The notes: a model not told the origin generated them from the letters alone. Shown: positions 37,421 to 45,866, numbered from the stretch's first letter. The stretch is DNA of 64,000 nt from Methylomicrobium lacus_A (GCF_041897535.1 NZ_CP169217.1:2728001-2792000); one strand, 5' to 3'. Numbers and translations are program-made.

Positions 37421-37543
37421 TTCGTTTCGTTCAAAAGCCTGAATTCGCGTTTTGCTGATGCGGCGGTAGGTTTTAATCGCGTGCGGCGCTATGCGGGGGA
37501 TATGGCGGAAATGGGACGGGGTGAGGTTTTGGTTAAGTTGTAG
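37421..37543 (+). pseudogene. fhcC: Truncated duplicate of the fhcC 3' end
   Basis: 123 bases, 770 bases downstream of the matching part of fhcC, with 17 mismatches by hand count (about 86% identity). Of the 41 codons compared, the proteins match in all but the first residues (FVSFKSLNSRFADAA here against FASFKSLNSRFADAA), so nearly all changes are synonymous. It has no start or upstream part and ends with the same VLVKL-stop. The pattern suggests a once-functional fhcC allele cut off by an insertion or recombination rather than a recent tandem copy. Confidence 0.9.
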
Positions 37544-37610
37544 GATGGGCTAAGGATACGAAGCCCATCAATCGCGAACGATGGGCTTCCTTCGTCAGCC
37601 CATCCTACGG
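37542..37610. repeat. Palindromic repeat, GATGGGCT family
   Basis: AGGATGGGCTAAGGATACGA, then AGCCCATCAATCGCGAACGA, then a facing arm AGCCCATCCTAC. A decayed relative is at 41418-41485. Confidence 0.65.
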
Positions 37611-37688
37611 CCCTGAAATACGGAGCTTTGCAAAGTTACAACCCAGTCTGCGCGTTAAATATGATTTATTAGCCATAAAGGAAAAAGC

Positions 37689-38405
37689 ATGAAAAGTGTC
37701 GGTTTTTTTAATAATAAAGGAGGCGTCGGTAAGACCACTCTTCTTTGCAATATGGCTGCCTCTCTTGCTCTTGAGAACAATAAGAAAATATTAATTCTTG
37801 ATGCCGATCCTCAATGTAATGCATCCGCATATCTGTTACCAGAGAATAAGCTTGTAGAAATACTTCTCGATAATAGGCATAGCAGTATCGACTCATTTTA
37901 CGATCCAATACGGCGTGGGCAAGGTTATCCAAGTTCTATTCCAACGGTATTTAAGAGTGAGCGTTTTGGTGTCGATCTTATAGTTGGTGATCCAAAATTA
38001 TCGCTTCGCGAAGATTTGCTAGCGACCGACTGGGCCTCTACACGCAATGGTGAACCACGTGGTTTTCAGACTACATATGCAATAAAAGAGCTAATTTCTC
38101 GTCTTACAAATTATGATTATGTCTTAGTTGATATGGGGCCGTCACTAGGTGCTCTCAACAGATCAGCTTTGTTAGCGGTTGATTATTTTTTAATGCCTTT
38201 ATCGGTTGATATATTTAGTTTGATGGCTGTGGCTAATATATTGAGCTCATTTAAAAACTGGAAAGAAGCGCTTGACGCAGCAATATTAAAGCATAAACAA
38301 GATGAGGGAATGTCATTCAAATTCAAAGCTCTGATGTCCAGTGGACTCTGCAATTTGCTGGCTATGTTATGCAGCAATATACTGCAAAGAAAAAAGAAGG
38401 GGTAA
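37689..38405 (+). CDS. ParA-like ATPase, N-terminal part of a frameshifted gene
   Basis: Residues 1-238 of a ParA/MinD-type ATPase. The deviant Walker A motif KGGVGKTT is at 10-17, followed by ILILDADPQCNAS (switch I) and YDYVLVDMGPSLGALN (Walker B region). The frame ends in a non-ParA-like tail (MLCSNILQRKKKG). The natural C-terminus of such proteins is found in the -1 frame from about 38345 to 38677. A one-base deletion near 38318-38348 (or an assembly error) best explains this. A slippery A-AAA-AAG in correct phase at 38390-38396 also lies in the overlap. Low GC suggests transfer. It is directly upstream of the SIR2 gene. Confidence 0.85.
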   Translation: MKSVGFFNNKGGVGKTTLLCNMAASLALENNKKILILDADPQCNASAYLLPENKLVEILLDNRHSSIDSFYDPIRRGQGYPSSIPTVFKSERFGVDLIVGDPKLSLREDLLATDWASTRNGEPRGFQTTYAIKELISRLTNYDYVLVDMGPSLGALNRSALLAVDYFLMPLSVDIFSLMAVANILSSFKNWKEALDAAILKHKQDEGMSFKFKALMSSGLCNLLAMLCSNILQRKKKG

Positions 38406-38677
38406 GGCAGGCAGTTGAGGCTTTCGAACGTATTATTCATGACCAAAATAAAGAGTTGGAAGCTCTCGGTAAATTCTTTGGCCCAGATCAAAAGGCTATT
38501 AATCTTGGTGAAGTACCAACACTAAGTAGTGTCGTTCCCCTCTCTCAACAGGCTCATGCGCCAATCTTTGCTCTTGGATCAAAAGATGGAATAGTCGGTT
38601 CTCATTATAATAGAGTGGCAGATGCTGGTAAGTTTTATCATCAAATTGCTAATAACTTCATACAAAGAGTCGGTTAA
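38369..38677 (+). CDS. ParA-like ATPase, C-terminal part in a shifted frame
   Basis: 102 residues from an internal ATG, but the same frame is already ParA-like a little upstream (QFAGYVMQQYTAK). It ends VVPLSQQAHAPIFALGSKDG, then VGSHYNRVAD and a final helix, which is how ParA-type proteins of this subgroup normally end. It is therefore the missing end of the preceding frame rather than a separate gene. Its stop overlaps the SIR2 start by one base (TAATG), so its translation likely couples to SIR2. Confidence 0.75.
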   Translation: MQQYTAKKKEGVRQAVEAFERIIHDQNKELEALGKFFGPDQKAINLGEVPTLSSVVPLSQQAHAPIFALGSKDGIVGSHYNRVADAGKFYHQIANNFIQRVG

Positions 38678-39543
38678 TGATTTCTTGGGATGACGAACTT
38701 GTCCAAACAATTGGACGCAGGAGAAGTGTTATTGTTCTAGGTGCTGGTGTATCAAGGAACTCCACTAATTGTCATGGAAAGAGGCCGGCTACATGGGAAG
38801 AATTTCTACGAACTGCTTCAGTCGGATTAGGAAATCCTCCTTTGTTGGTAAAGCTCATTGAACAAAAGGACTATCTCACCGCTTGTGAATTAATAAAAAA
38901 GCGACTCAAGCCCGATGAATTCATCGCCTCGATTCAGAAAGAATATCAGAGGCCAGGATATCGAAAAGCGGAAATTCACGAACACATATATAATCTTGAC
39001 TCGTCAATAGTTATATCGCCAAATTTTTATAATATCTACGACACATATGCCTCCTCGACATCAGCGGGCACAATAATCATAAAAGATCATACTAGCCAAG
39101 ATATAATAAACTATCTTTCCGGTGGTGAAACAAGGCTTTTATTGAAGACCCACGGCTTAGCAAATACTCCAGGAAATGTTATTTTCACAAGGAAAGACTA
39201 TGCAGAGGCGAGAACAAAGTATGTTTTATTTTATGAGATACTGAAATCTTTAGTGTTGACGCATAGGTTTTTGTTTTTGGGGTGTGGCGTAGAGGATCCG
39301 GATATTCGAGCATTATTTGAAGATGTGCAATTCGCTCACAATAGAATGCCTTATCACTATATGACAATTCCGAAAGATGAGGTCGATCCGGATGTTTTAG
39401 AATTAGTCTCAGAAACCATGAAGATCAGATTTTATGAATATTCACCCGATAATGGACATGAAGAGTTAACTTTATCATTAAAAGAGCTGGTTTCAAAAGT
39501 GGAATCATATAGGTCAGAAAGAGCAATAGATCAAAAATGGTAA
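38677..39543 (+). CDS. SIR2-domain protein, probable NAD-consuming defence effector
   Basis: A 288-residue SIR2_2-like protein. The nucleotide-binding loop VIVLGAGVSRNS is at 18-29. SPNFYNIYD (114-122) supplies the conserved Asn and Asp, and KTHG (157-160) the catalytic His. FLGCGVEDPDI (200-210) matches the family's FLGYSxxDPDI motif. Stand-alone SIR2 proteins of this type act as NADases in several anti-phage systems (DSR, Thoeris, SIR2-HerA, short Argonaute). It overlaps the ParA gene by one base, so the two form a unit. I do not recognise the pair as a named system. The defence role is inferred. Confidence 0.85.
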   Translation: MISWDDELVQTIGRRRSVIVLGAGVSRNSTNCHGKRPATWEEFLRTASVGLGNPPLLVKLIEQKDYLTACELIKKRLKPDEFIASIQKEYQRPGYRKAEIHEHIYNLDSSIVISPNFYNIYDTYASSTSAGTIIIKDHTSQDIINYLSGGETRLLLKTHGLANTPGNVIFTRKDYAEARTKYVLFYEILKSLVLTHRFLFLGCGVEDPDIRALFEDVQFAHNRMPYHYMTIPKDEVDPDVLELVSETMKIRFYEYSPDNGHEELTLSLKELVSKVESYRSERAIDQKW

Positions 39544-39552
39544 TTTCTAACG

Positions 39553-39638
39553 GACGTACGGCGAATCAGTCGTAGGGTGGATTCACCGTTAGGCAATCCA
39601 CCATCATCGCAGCCAGCCAAGCCGAATTTCACCCGGAA
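39553..39638. repeat. Dispersed repeat unit, copy 1 (GGTGGATTC family)
   Basis: About 85 bases sharing GTACGGCG, GGTGGATTC and AGGCAATCCACCATCATCG, then a CACCCGGA end, with the stretch at 41236-41318. It lies in the 370-base gap after the SIR2 gene, which otherwise shows no gene. Confidence 0.7.
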
Positions 39639-39915
39639 ACAATAGGATCAGCAGCGTAGATACTGTTAACCAAGTCAAGCGCCATGAAGGATGGGTCGTC
39701 TGTTTTATTGACAACCCAACACTCCCATCATAAGCTCACCGAAAAATTTTGATCTATTCTGTGAATTTTGTTGCAGCTATTGATTGTGGATCGATACTAA
39801 TTATAATGATGTGGGGTTTCCGTAGCCGCGGCACTTAACGATGCTCAACGGGAATGAAATGCCGAGGCGAGTTCAACGACGCGGCCGAAATGAAAAATTT
39901 ATGAGAGGTGTTGTT

Positions 39916-40245
39916 ATGGGCAGTTATTTTGATTGCAAAGCGAATCGCAGAATGGCCATGAAAGGCGCGTTGGTCGTTGCGCTGTCGGTTTTTCCGTTAT
40001 TGAGCATGGCGGTAGAAGGCCCCACCGAGGCGCGTTTCGCTACGGTTGAGAATTGTCAATTCTTGGGCAAGATCGAGGGATCGTCCGGTTACGGCAAGAA
40101 TAACGGTTGGCTGCCGCTGGCCAAATCATCCGCGCTTAGACACGCGAAAAAAATTGGGGCTAGCCACATTGTATGGGAAAGGACGATCCCGGTCGGGGCA
40201 TTCAATGGCGTAGCCATTGCTCGCGCCTACAGTTGCGGCAGCTAA
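39916..40245 (+). CDS. Small exported protein with RcsF/DUF4156-like pattern
   Basis: A 109-residue protein. The start at 39916 (MGSYFDCKANRRMAMKGALV) has AGAGG 7 bases upstream; earlier ATGs at 39841 and 39901 lack such a site. A signal sequence ends near LLSMAVEG. The mature part reads VENCQFLGKIEGSSGYGKNN, then an Ala-rich helix AKSSALRHAKKIGASHIVWE and IARAYSCGS. Two cysteines bracket the domain, the pattern of small RcsF or DUF4156-like envelope proteins. The family assignment is tentative. Confidence 0.6.
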   Translation: MGSYFDCKANRRMAMKGALVVALSVFPLLSMAVEGPTEARFATVENCQFLGKIEGSSGYGKNNGWLPLAKSSALRHAKKIGASHIVWERTIPVGAFNGVAIARAYSCGS

Positions 40246-40452
40246 TAATTCAGACCATACCGTAATTTTATGATTACGGCACATCAACGATTTCTTATCG
40301 TAAAATTCGATTCGATGTACGTTAGGCGGTAAAAGCATAGCGCATCGGTAACGTGCGATGGCAGAAAAGCCTTCATAGATTCGTATAGATGCGCTGCCGA
40401 AAGTTGGCGTCGTTTGCCGATCAACGCAGGATTGATCCAATTTTGTGCACAG

Positions 40453-40725
40453 TTACAATCTACCGTGATTGGAGTCGCAGTTCATCATATAGTACAGACC
40501 GGCAATCCGTTCCATTGTATCGGAGTTTTTGGTCATTGAGGCATTATAGACGCAGCCGCCGGCGCACGCTTGGGCGTGTTCTTTATCGAATGCGGCTTGA
40601 TAATATTGGAAATCGGATTTGTGCGCTTCGCATAATTTGTCATTTTCATCATGCCGTGCCAGATTCGGATTCGAAGCGCATGCTGTTAGCAACAGGATCG
40701 AAGCGGTAACTATCAAGCTTTTCAT
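40453..40725 (-). CDS. Small lipoprotein
   Basis: A 90-residue lipoprotein. The signal MKSLIVTASILLLTAC ends in a good lipobox (LTAC), and the mature part carries four more cysteines, including CAGGC. AGAGGA lies about 9 bases upstream of the ATG at 40725. The frame is open further upstream but without a start site. No family recognised. It is on the opposite strand to its neighbours. Confidence 0.7.
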   Translation of the reverse strand: MKSLIVTASILLLTACASNPNLARHDENDKLCEAHKSDFQYYQAAFDKEHAQACAGGCVYNASMTKNSDTMERIAGLYYMMNCDSNHGRL

Positions 40726-41235
40726 AACATTGTCCTCTGATTTTTCAGACTGATTGGGATAATTGCTGCCAAATCCAAGGCTTTTTTGTTTTTGTGTCCG
40801 GTTCTGAAAAATATCCAGCAGATTGTATGCCAACTTATTATTGAGTTGTTTGGTTCTAAGTATTATAAAAGGGACGATTCGGCTGTTCGAAAGCACGGTG
40901 AGCTTCCAGTGACAATTTGTTACGCAAAATTACAATGCCGATGTGGTGCAGGTTATTGATTCGTATACAACTTCGTAATTTGCTTTCATTCGGCAATTGA
41001 ATAGGGCAAGCTTCAATTTGAAGGCCTTATATGCGGCGGGGAGGCTGGAAATTCGTTTAGGGCAGATAGTTTTCGCTAGTAAAACTCACGCAATCCGCCG
41101 AGTGAGGCTTGAGGATCGGAAAAAAATGACCACTAATGGTGCGCTAATGATCATTTGTGGTGCAAAATTCATTTTTATCGCTCACCGCTTTGAGAATTTC
41201 TGTTAAGAGGATGTAGAAAACTATAGCGGCGTATG

Positions 41236-41318
41236 CCCGTACGGCGGATCAATTGTCAGGTGGATTCGCCAGGCAATCCACCATCATCGAAGCCCACCAA
41301 GTCGGACTTCACCCGGAC
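41236..41318. repeat. Dispersed repeat unit, copy 2 (GGTGGATTC family)
   Basis: Shares about 85 bases with 39553-39638, in the same orientation and 1.68 kb apart, with scattered substitutions. Confidence 0.7.
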
Positions 41319-41417
41319 CTTTCTAGTCGAGATTTTTTGCGGCGCAACCAGTCTCGGTATTTATACCAATAGATTTACCGGATTAATTAAAATAAGTTAT
41401 ACAGTAATAACGTTAGA

Positions 41418-41485
41418 TAGTATGGGCGAGGAGCGAAGCCCATTGATCGTTAACGATCGGTTGCCTCCGTCAGTCTATTCTGGCT
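41418..41485. repeat. Decayed palindromic repeat, GATGGGCT family
   Basis: TATGGGCGAGGAGCGAAGCC, then CATTGATCGTTAACGATCGG, resembles the better preserved unit at 37542-37610. Confidence 0.5.
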
Positions 41486-41545
41486 AGGGAGATGCCTTCG
41501 ACTTTTCAGCGCTTTAAGTCTATTAATCAAATAAATGGGGTTACT

Positions 41546-42250
41546 GTGAATAAAATTCTGAAATCATTGTTTCTGGTAACCGTCGTCGCTTTTGTACTTA
41601 CCACTTTATATGGCTGTGCTCATTCTTTGGAAGCTAAATATGGGCCAGGTGAAGGAGCAGGCCATACGGTAGTCAATGAATGCCCCAAATCACAGCTTGC
41701 ACTCGGAGTAAAGCCTCCGCAGGTAAAGGATCAATACGAACAGGCGTTATCTGAGAGCATCGTCGATGCATTGGGTCACGCAGGCTGTTTTTCTCGGATA
41801 CAGCAAAATTATTCGGCAAATAAAAGCGGCGATGCTCAGTCTCCAGAACTTATCTTAGAAACTACCATTGCCACCGCATATTCTGATGATGGTGCTGGAA
41901 ATTGGGCGAAACAGTGGCCTGGCGTGCTTGCATTTACGACATGGTGGAAGGGGCTTCTTTATTATCTGGACATTAGTACCGACATACGAATTACGGATAC
42001 TCGAATAGGCATGGTCATCAACGTGCCAAGTAAGGATAGGTATGAAATCCATTACTCCAGCACAGCCAGAGGGGTATTTTCCGGTTCAATCGTGGGATGG
42101 TTTGTACTGACCGGCGTAGCTTTTCTCTCAGCACTTGTTCCAACCGATTGGGACGATAATATGAAGCTAGATACGAATATAAAAATCCGTGATGAATACG
42201 GGAAAATTATCGCTAAAAAGATTATTCAATCGCTTAAGGGCAAGGCGTAG
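41546..42250 (+). CDS. Predicted lipoprotein of unknown function
   Basis: A 234-residue protein starting at a GTG (GGGG 6 bases upstream), with signal NKILKSLFLVTVVAFVLTTL and lipobox LYGC. The mature domain (about 210 residues) includes CPKSQLALGVKPPQVKDQYE and a hydrophobic segment GWFVLTGVAFLSALVP near the C-terminal third. No family recognised. AT-rich, like its left neighbours. Confidence 0.65.
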   Translation: MNKILKSLFLVTVVAFVLTTLYGCAHSLEAKYGPGEGAGHTVVNECPKSQLALGVKPPQVKDQYEQALSESIVDALGHAGCFSRIQQNYSANKSGDAQSPELILETTIATAYSDDGAGNWAKQWPGVLAFTTWWKGLLYYLDISTDIRITDTRIGMVINVPSKDRYEIHYSSTARGVFSGSIVGWFVLTGVAFLSALVPTDWDDNMKLDTNIKIRDEYGKIIAKKIIQSLKGKA

Positions 42251-42317
42251 CTGAGCTGGTCGGGCAATGCTGTTTGTTTGTACCCGACTGGGTGAACAAA
42301 CGTCGGGCAATCATGTA
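42249..42317. repeat. Decayed GTCGGGCA-family repeat
   Basis: GTCGGGCAATGCTGTTTG, then TACCCGAC and AAACGTCGGGCAATCATG: the same order of elements as 36778-36835. The remaining 245 bases before mrcA hold a short stop-bounded frame (about 42325-42430) that may be a gene relic. Confidence 0.5.
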
Positions 42318-42562
42318 TTCGGAGTAGGCGTGTAACATCAGGAACTATTGCGAGTTTAGTCGCGTCTGGATATACACTCATCAACAAAATAGCGCGCTCG
42401 GAAGCAATCGAGCTGCCTGTTGACTGAGATGAATTGGCCGCCTGCCAGGGTGAAAACTTACCTAGACGAGGAAAAGTCACGCGTTCTTATTTTGCCGCTG
42501 GCGGGGCGTTTTGGCATATAGGCGTTGCAGGGGTTGTAGCCTGAGGCTTCTCTGGTGTAAGT

Positions 42563-44953
42563 ATGTTAGGACGGGCTCCGACTTCTCAGGCCCTGGTGTC
42601 TAAAAAGCCACTCTACAAGTCATTTCTCGAATGGCTCCTCTTCTTTTTGATTGTCATTAGCGTCTGCATGATGGGTTCCGGCTACTATGTCTACACCCGC
42701 CTGCTGACCATCCTGCCTGATGTCAAAACGCTGGATCATTTCCAGTATCAAGCGCCTTTGAAAATTTATACCCGCGACAAGCGGCTGATTGCTCAATTCG
42801 GCGCACAAAAAAGAACGCCGGTCACCCTGGATCAAATTCCGCAGCCACTGATTCATGCGTTTATCGCGGCCGAAGATGACCGTTTCTACGCCCATGCCGG
42901 CGTGGATTTCGATGGCCTTGTCCGCGCCGGCCGGCAACTCGTGTTAACCGGCGAGAAACAACAGGGCGGAAGTACGATCACGATGCAAGTCGCCCGTCTT
43001 TTTCTGCTCAGCAATGAAAAAACTTTCCTGAGGAAAATCAAGGAAATCATTCTGGCCCGGAAGATAGAACGCGAATATTCAAAAAATCACATCCTTGAGC
43101 TTTATTTAAACCAGATCTACCTGGGCCAGCGCGCTTATGGCGTCACCGCCGCCGCCCAGACTTATTACGGCAGGCCCCTGAACCAGCTGACGCTGGCGGA
43201 ATACGCGATGCTTGCCGGACTGCCCAAGGCGCCGTCCGCGATCAATCCGATCGCGAACGAGACGCGCGCGATCCAAAGGCGTAATTATGTCCTGCACCGG
43301 ATGCTGGAACTCGGCTATATCAAAAAACCCGAATATGACGGCGCCATAAACCAGCCTTCAACGGCAAAACTGCACTATCAAGCCGCTGACATATCGGCGC
43401 CTTATGTGGCCGAAATGGTCAGGCAGGCGGTTTTCGAACGCTATGGCGAACAGGCCTATACCTCAGGGCTGAATGTCTACACCACGATCAGCGGACTGCT
43501 GCAAACGACTGCCGATCAGGCGCTGCGCAATACGCTGCATGGGTATGACGAACGCCATGGCTATCGGCCGGCTTCCACGCTTGAGGACAAAGGCAATTTT
43601 AACGAACTGCCTGTGATAGGCGATACGCTTCCCGCCACGGTGCTGAAAGTCAAAGACAAGCAGGTGGCGGCAAAACTCCAGGACAACACCCTGATTGACA
43701 TCCCCTGGGAAAACATCAAATGGGCGGTCGCCGGCAGAAAAGCGGTTCCAAGCCTCATCAAAACCGGCCATATCATCCGTGTACGTCTCTTGCCCAATAA
43801 AACCTGGGCATTGACGCAAGTGCCGGAAGTCGAAGGCGCCTTTGTCGCATTAGATCCTGCCGACGGAGCCATACTGGCTTTAACCGGCGGTTTCGACTTT
43901 TTAAGCAGCAAATTTAACCGGGCGACGCAATCGAAACGGCAGCCGGGTTCCGGTTTTAAACCGATTATTTATACTGCCGCGCTGGAGGCCGGCTACACGC
44001 CCGCCAGCATTTTTTATGATGAACCGGTCGTCATCATCGAAGACCCGTACCGCGAAGTCGAGTGGCGGCCTGAAAATTACAATAGCAAATACCGGGGACC
44101 GATTACCCTCAGAACGGCACTGGTGCATTCCAGCAACATCGTAGCGATCAGATTACTGGATGCAATCGGCATAGATAACGCCGTATCAACGGCCTTACGC
44201 TTCGGTTTCACTCCAAGGCAATTACCTCTTACCCTGTCCCTGGCGCTGGGCAGCGGTTATGCCTCGCCGCTGCAAATGGCGCAGGCTTATGCCGCATTCG
44301 CCAATGGCGGATTCCTGGTTAAACCCTATTTTATCGAACGCATCGAATCCGGCGAAGGCAACGTCCTCTTTCAGGCCAGACCTGGTATCGCCTGTCCGCT
44401 ATGCACTGACAGCCGTACAGGAACGGGGTTGTATGCGCCCAGAGTGATGGCGCGGGACATCCATTTTTTGATGAATTCCTTGTTAGAGGATGTGGTGCAA
44501 CACGGCACCGCAGCCGGCGCCAAACTGCTCAACAGACAGGATGTCGCAGGAAAAACCGGCACGACCAATGACCATCGGGATGCCTGGTTTAATGGCTACA
44601 CGCCTTCGATTGTCGCGACGTCATGGGTCGGATTCGATGATTTCAAGTCGCTTGGCAAGCGCGAAACCGGCAGCAAAACGGCGTTGCCGATGTGGGTGGA
44701 ATTTATGAAAACGGCGTTGGCCAATACCCCGGAAGCGCCCGTAACCATCCCCAATGGAATCGTCGAGGCCTTTATTGATCCGGCAACGGGGCAGTTAACG
44801 TACGAAGACAACAAAGCAGGAATCTGGGAGTTTTTCCAGGCAGACGCCGTGCCCAGGACAGAGGAGGCTGTTAATCAAGATGCAGCTGAGAGGGACAACG
44901 CTGACGACGACAATAAACCGTTGCCGGAGCATAATAGCGAACAGGAGCATTAG
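42563..44953 (+). CDS. mrcA: Penicillin-binding protein 1A, bifunctional peptidoglycan synthase
   Basis: A 796-residue class A PBP. After a cytoplasmic tail and one helix (about residues 23-45) comes the GT51 transglycosylase domain with AAEDDRFYAHAGVD and ILELYLNQIYLGQRAYG. An OB-like insertion follows (about 310-420). The transpeptidase has the active Ser in GSGFKP, SSN in ALVHSSNIVAIR, and the KTGTT motif. The C-terminus is an acidic tail. It polymerises and cross-links peptidoglycan at the inner membrane. No ribosome site is obvious before the ATG at 42563. Confidence 0.95.
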   Translation: MLGRAPTSQALVSKKPLYKSFLEWLLFFLIVISVCMMGSGYYVYTRLLTILPDVKTLDHFQYQAPLKIYTRDKRLIAQFGAQKRTPVTLDQIPQPLIHAFIAAEDDRFYAHAGVDFDGLVRAGRQLVLTGEKQQGGSTITMQVARLFLLSNEKTFLRKIKEIILARKIEREYSKNHILELYLNQIYLGQRAYGVTAAAQTYYGRPLNQLTLAEYAMLAGLPKAPSAINPIANETRAIQRRNYVLHRMLELGYIKKPEYDGAINQPSTAKLHYQAADISAPYVAEMVRQAVFERYGEQAYTSGLNVYTTISGLLQTTADQALRNTLHGYDERHGYRPASTLEDKGNFNELPVIGDTLPATVLKVKDKQVAAKLQDNTLIDIPWENIKWAVAGRKAVPSLIKTGHIIRVRLLPNKTWALTQVPEVEGAFVALDPADGAILALTGGFDFLSSKFNRATQSKRQPGSGFKPIIYTAALEAGYTPASIFYDEPVVIIEDPYREVEWRPENYNSKYRGPITLRTALVHSSNIVAIRLLDAIGIDNAVSTALRFGFTPRQLPLTLSLALGSGYASPLQMAQAYAAFANGGFLVKPYFIERIESGEGNVLFQARPGIACPLCTDSRTGTGLYAPRVMARDIHFLMNSLLEDVVQHGTAAGAKLLNRQDVAGKTGTTNDHRDAWFNGYTPSIVATSWVGFDDFKSLGKRETGSKTALPMWVEFMKTALANTPEAPVTIPNGIVEAFIDPATGQLTYEDNKAGIWEFFQADAVPRTEEAVNQDAAERDNADDDNKPLPEHNSEQEH

Positions 44954-45087
44954 CCGTAAAAAACACCTGACTATCCATTGTCTGGCTGTTCTGCAATTTT
45001 CAAATCACAAGGCGACAAAAAATAATGCCAAATCAATAAGTACGGCCGTCCGGCGGATCAATTCGATTATTTTATGTTTTCGAAAGC

Positions 45088-45118
45088 CAAGTAGGGCAGG
45101 GGGCGCATCGCGCCCCAT
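45088..45118. repeat. Dispersed palindromic repeat, GTAGGG family
   Basis: GTAGGGCAGGGGGCGCATCG, then CGCCCC. It is preceded by AAGCCAA, the same bases that precede the fhcA-associated copy at 34403. Confidence 0.55.
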
Positions 45119-45192
45119 TTCGAGTGGGCAACATCCGAACCACGCGCTCTCCCTTTTATTTAAGATCATTGGCTGTTGACGATCACGGCTCG

Positions 45193-45696
45193 CTAGGAGG
45201 GCATGATCACCTTGTTCGGATAGGCTGTCTGAATGTGCAGTGGCGCCCAGGATTCGGAGGCCGTCAATTTGTCGATGATCAGGATGATCGAGTCGACGGG
45301 GAGCTTCTGCAGATAGAGCGCAGGGCCCTGTGCGGGAACTTGCTGGTTACCCACGGTTGCCATCGGATTGAGCACGACGTCGGCGAGAATCTTGCCTTGG
45401 GTTGCCACGAGCTGGAACGCGATCTTGCAAGAGTTGTTGCCGTGGGCATTCAACTTCCTCAATTCCTGCTGGCCCTGGGTTGAATGCAGCGCCTCTTCCG
45501 TAGCCAGGATGAGGTGCTTGCGGCTGGAGAAGGTCGAGTCCTGGCGAATCTGCCGCCGATCGAAAGGGTCCTCCCGCTGCTCGGAATGCCTGCTGATGGC
45601 ATGCCCCGTGTGAGCCCCTCCCGGTCGCAGCCGGCGCTCGCTGAGATATAACATCTGGTGGATCTCCTCTCGGGAGTAGGTGCGGTCGTAGCTCAT
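45193..45696 (-). CDS. Unknown protein, possibly RNase A-like toxin domain
   Basis: A 167-residue protein without a signal peptide; AAGGA lies 8 bases before the ATG. Its middle part, GGAHTGHAISRHSEQ, then DSTFSSRKHLILATEEAL, resembles in order the bacterial CdiA-type RNase A-like toxin domain (a catalytic His pair, then SxF and an Ala-rich helix). I cannot confirm this by eye, and the N-terminal part (YSREEIHQMLYLSERRL) is not recognised. A small coiled-coil gene lies 170 bases upstream on the same strand. Confidence 0.5.
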   Translation of the reverse strand: MSYDRTYSREEIHQMLYLSERRLRPGGAHTGHAISRHSEQREDPFDRRQIRQDSTFSSRKHLILATEEALHSTQGQQELRKLNAHGNNSCKIAFQLVATQGKILADVVLNPMATVGNQQVPAQGPALYLQKLPVDSIILIIDKLTASESWAPLHIQTAYPNKVIMPS

Positions 45697-45866
45697 GTCG
45701 GAATCCTTTATAGCCTAGGAGAAGGGGAAAAACGGCCTTCAGTGACGATAAAAATACCGAGGCAGATAAGCGTTGTCAATCGCCTTGCAGGTCCGGGCGG
45801 GACAGGGTTGCAAACCCCATCCCCAACGTTTTGGCAATGCCGCCGGTGCACCAACCCCTTGACAGA

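Larger units (their letters stand above)
40726..41545. other. Repeat-rich AT-rich gap
   Basis: About 820 bases with no supportable gene. It contains copy 2 of the GGTGGATTC repeat (41236-41318) and a decayed GATGGGCT-family palindrome (41418-41485). A short frame at 40997-41206 has no ribosome site or recognisable content and may be a relic. Confidence 0.5.

Noticed and set aside
42226..42480. Short frames on both strands before mrcA
   Set aside because: The minus frame runs through a repeat. The plus stretch 42325-42430 looks protein-like (SLVASGYTLINKIARSEAIE) but has no start, so at most a relic.
36774..42562. A complete mobile element (IS or integrated element)
   Set aside because: No transposase, integrase, terminal inverted repeats or tRNA target is visible; only indirect signs (duplicated fhcC end, repeats, low GC).
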